Part shown: piece by piece, positions 20,501 to 21,666 of the stretch
How the letters are laid out: the number at the start of each line of letters is the position of its first letter
How positions within the stretch are numbered: position 1 is the stretch's first letter
Source: Bacilli bacterium
GTDB lineage: Bacteria; Bacillota_I; Bacilli_A; RF39; UBA660
Direction of reading: 5' to 3'
NCBI GenBank assembly: GCA_900772095.1
Contig: CAAGQJ010000009.1
Span: 1-21,666, forward strand
Length of the DNA: 21,666 nucleotides
The notes under the pieces: generated by a model
Database searches by the model: none
What the model was told of the DNA's origin: nothing
What the model saw: only the letters and a program-made list of their open reading frames with translations
Made by a program: the position numbers and the translations under genes

Positions 20501-21071
20501 TGGACAGCATTGGACACCTACACTTTATGACGTAGATAGTATATTTGGAGCACATTGGAATGGAACATTTGTCATACCAAATAGTGACAACAAATCTATA
20601 TTAGGAACAGGTAAAGTTTTTGGTCTTGAAACTCTTTATGCAGATGAGATAAAAGCCAGATATAAACAACTTCGTGACTCAAATATATTCTCTGTTGATA
20701 ATATTATTAGTTTGCTAGAAAAATGGCTTAATAACATTGGCTATGAGAATATGGAGAATGAAATAAAATTATATCCAGACACTCCATCTTATAGAGACCC
20801 AAACATAAATGCAGGATGGGAAATACTTGATTATACCGGTACAAAAGGTAATTATAGTGCAGAGAAAACATATAACGCAAATGATACATGTATATACTTT
20901 GGTTATATGTTTAAAGCAAATAAGGAATTAACTAATATACCTCCGTTATCTGCAATATATGACAATGCTCCGAAGTATTGCGGTTTCTATAATTCAATAA
21001 AAAGAGTTTCTGTTTGGTTGACAAACAGATTGACATTTTTAGATAAAACGTATAGCTATATAAAAGTTTAA
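17508..21071 (+). CDS. Tail fibre with decapeptide-repeat shaft and CotH-kinase-like C-terminal domain
   Basis: This is a 1187-residue modular virion protein. Residues 1-25 form a short attachment segment. Residues 26-225 are twenty consecutive 10-residue repeats of the type xVTTEKIADG. About 245-300 is a predicted coiled coil. Five hairpin repeats with the core DAEDxxLFGIxxDG occur near 374, 481, 519, 583 and 630, separated by helical linkers. About 700-1187 resembles CotH-family atypical kinases: LNAQGSSS and Lys754, then HLKKYFIDIFRG, the GVYAWNLKK strand, HLDGFRKNW (Asp986) and LYDVDSIFG (Asp1008/Asp1010), with a closing helix (VWLTNRLTFLDKTY). A carbohydrate-binding-like insert occupies about 1115-1160. 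The fibre half of the call is firm; kinase activity is not shown. Sequence from about 19,250 onward becomes AT-rich, suggesting an exchanged C-terminus. Confidence 0.82.
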   Translation: MPTFRDDIKIDGMVPMMKTDDINDQAITKDKIRDGNVTTEKLAEGAVSTDKLPDGAIKTEKIADENVTTSKLADGAVSTSKIADQNVTKEKIADQSVDNSKLSPEAVTYDKLKDKSVITEKLNDRAVTTEKVEEKAITNPKLGDQSVDGRVVREASLETKHFANESVTTEKVARKSITKDKLADNAVDSSQVADGSIGNAKLSPDSVTTEKIKDGSVTNEKIADNTLGIGKFDPELRKTIQAATGLPEDLNQMIQDVDKSVKQLHEKDTDLQSQIDDKQQQITANDDDISLLQTRSTQMEEAIKGISASGGASQASAVTYENTESGLDSVTAQGAIDELANKKFNKENIAQEFGDSEDKVVSQFALPFREIESPEFIKVIVDAEDHFLFGIQLDGSIEWGKGIPAPIRAKLQEIINQCQQDKADILATINSVKEELTESLQAYQQTTDASITALQEGKVDKEEGKSLIEDEVKECFKVIENEEFIHAVVDSEDRLLFGIYRDSGKPYFPLNEMYHVEQNEEFFAVWLDAANHVLFGIRRDGEIIGEIHAVNALKQVISSLQEKVDTIDASLRELIDVFSLQENPEYLAVEKDAEGKVLSATNTDGSHYIYNAKSETIPTEFEHIKDLEGRTEITMDAENKIIGYRDSEGTRHEHKISVDHINLSDEAAKEVNETFKSAGIKTGNNTSDSSKDSYVELPIPRVAAQVKIYAPKLPTTKWDNIEAEIEYNDKDGNYFRKPVTLNAQGSSSMLYYVKNMSIDINDDSKIKFGDFPSQDSFHLKKYFIDIFRGQCIVGYWLMEQVYQTRAAGKRYPYEMLSEESNPYTGEGKADKDFYTGAKCHPDGFPIVITWVNSKTNEEKNIGVYAWNLKKSKEIYHADKKTPENIILDGIIDDTTLFGGAINWTQFEIRNPKSLIDIHGNKYNGDNPIELSETDKNSKKVKDYLLRLSGVKAALAESNTKETFEKYFITDTFIDYFVISQVLYHLDGFRKNWIWCTWDGQHWTPTLYDVDSIFGAHWNGTFVIPNSDNKSILGTGKVFGLETLYADEIKARYKQLRDSNIFSVDNIISLLEKWLNNIGYENMENEIKLYPDTPSYRDPNINAGWEILDYTGTKGNYSAEKTYNANDTCIYFGYMFKANKELTNIPPLSAIYDNAPKYCGFYNSIKRVSVWLTNRLTFLDKTYSYIKV
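17583..18182 (+). repeat. Twenty in-phase 30-nt repeats (decapeptide shaft)
   Basis: The codons for residues 26-225 of the fibre form twenty units of exactly 30 nt with no insertion or deletion. The nucleotide units diverge while the protein consensus (V-T-T-E-K-I-A-D-G) is kept. Constant unit length points to a structural constraint such as a beta-helical shaft. Confidence 0.85.
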
Positions 21072-21090
21072 TTAATTAAAATAAATAATT

Positions 21091-21666
21091 ATGGGAAAAT
21101 GTTTAGTAACAAAGTTAAATGGAGCTGTAGATAATTCTAATTTGCTCAAAATTGGAGAACTCAGAATAAAAATAGTCTCCGCACCTAATCCATCCAAATT
21201 CACGCAAGGTATGAGTTTGCAATTTACTGAACCAACAGAAGTAAGTATTGTTGGTGACGGCTATTTTACAGATGAAAATCTATCTGCAAATTATGGAAAG
21301 GTAAAAACCATAACTAACGAAAGGTTCTTTATCTCTAATGGAAACTATGAATTGTCTATTAAGAACAAATATAAAGTTTCCTTATTAAGTTCTGTCAACA
21401 GAAACACGAATGGTAATAATATTGGATATTACAAATCTATCGATATTAATGAATTGAAGTATTCTAACTCATTAACTTGGATAGATGCTTTTAATCCAGA
21501 AGGTGACATCAGTGCATTTAAGAATGCTCTTAATTTAGTATTTGTTGGTTTTTCAAGCACTAACGTCACAGGTGACATCAGTGCATTTTCTAACAATACT
21601 GCATTGGCAAATCTTTATTTAGATAGCACTAACGTCACAGGTGACATCAGTGCATTTTCTAACAAT
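21091..21666 (+). CDS. Leucine-rich-repeat protein following the fibre (incomplete, runs off the window)
   Basis: An open frame of 192 codons starts at ATG 21091, 19 nt after the fibre stop, and continues past the window end. The N-terminus (MGKCLVTKLNGAVDNSNLLK, then IGELRIKI) resembles the opening of accessory tail proteins of Bacteroidales phages that I have in memory, which makes a virion role likely. Residues about 30-130 are beta-rich. From about residue 138 a 23-residue leucine-rich-type unit begins, with GDISAFSNN, a hydrophobic LANLYLD strand and STNVT in each copy; at least three copies lie inside the window. Such repeats are used for binding surfaces. DNA is very AT-rich, like the end of the fibre gene. 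The role as a second receptor-binding or fibre-tip protein is inferred. Confidence 0.75.
   Translation, partial: MGKCLVTKLNGAVDNSNLLKIGELRIKIVSAPNPSKFTQGMSLQFTEPTEVSIVGDGYFTDENLSANYGKVKTITNERFFISNGNYELSIKNKYKVSLLSSVNRNTNGNNIGYYKSIDINELKYSNSLTWIDAFNPEGDISAFKNALNLVFVGFSSTNVTGDISAFSNNTALANLYLDSTNVTGDISAFSNN
21502..21666 (+). repeat. 69-nt tandem repeat (23-residue leucine-rich units)
   Basis: GGTGACATCAGTGCATTT recurs at 21502, 21571 and 21640, a period of 69 nt. The stretch 21556-21597 is repeated exactly, 42 of 42 nt, at 21625-21666, where the window stops. Such near-identical copies suggest recent duplication or gene conversion, and the copy number outside the window is unknown. Confidence 0.9.

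Noticed and set aside
21502..21666. Possible diversity-generating retroelement variable region in the leucine-rich repeats
   Set aside because: No reverse transcriptase, template repeat or adenine-biased difference is visible in the window. The copies are simple tandem duplications.
1..21666. tRNA genes, CRISPR arrays, insertion sequences and attachment sites
   Set aside because: No cloverleaf-like sequence, regularly spaced short repeats with unique spacers, transposase or integrase, or flanking direct repeats of attachment-site type were seen when reading both strands.

Overview
The window is a piece of a tailed phage (or prophage) genome of the short-tailed, podovirus-like type. It infects, or is integrated in, a member of the Bacteroidota, most likely a gut Bacteroidales such as Bacteroides or Prevotella/Segatella. 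The host call rests on promoter boxes of the form TAnnTTTG, starts without Shine-Dalgarno sequences, and protein families I recognise from Bacteroidales phages. The phage call rests on a complete set of terminase, portal, scaffold, capsid, connector, nozzle, fibre and lysis genes. I see no integrase, polymerase or tRNA, so lifestyle cannot be decided here.

Layout. At 1-210 a short rightward ORF ends at a strong terminator. At 276-1918 a leftward lysis cassette reads holin, amidase, one-piece spanin, small HTH protein, with 3-4 nt junctions. At 1987-2870 lie three overlapping leftward small genes, two of them probably membrane proteins. At 3072-3945 is a rightward pair, an unknown protein and a rhomboid-type intramembrane protease, behind a host-type promoter. 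A shared terminator at about 4000-4033 separates this pair from the convergent leftward structural operon. That operon (13340 to 4066) reads portal, three connector-like or unknown proteins, small terminase, large terminase, nozzle. Diverging from it at 13484 is the rightward operon: scaffold, major capsid protein, unknown, adaptor-like protein, small unknown, a 1187-residue fibre with a CotH-kinase-like C-terminus, and a leucine-rich-repeat protein cut by the window end.

The most interesting observation is a probable phage promoter class. The element GTTGGARCACGGCAAA sits exactly 18 nt upstream of a YAnnTTTG box at three places: before the holin, before the portal and before the scaffold. 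The last two copies form a perfect 17-bp inverted repeat between the divergent head operons. This ties lysis, packaging and capsid genes to one regulator, plausibly a phage activator that replaces the host -33 contact. The accessory rhomboid pair instead has an ordinary host-type promoter.

Other points to follow up: the rhomboid with all its catalytic and structural residues; the CotH-like domain with an apparent carbohydrate-binding insertion on a tail fibre; the exact decapeptide repeats of the fibre shaft; the shift to AT-rich sequence in the fibre C-terminus and the following gene; and the signal-like hydrophobic N-terminus of the capsid protein. All functional calls were made by reading motifs, with no database search.
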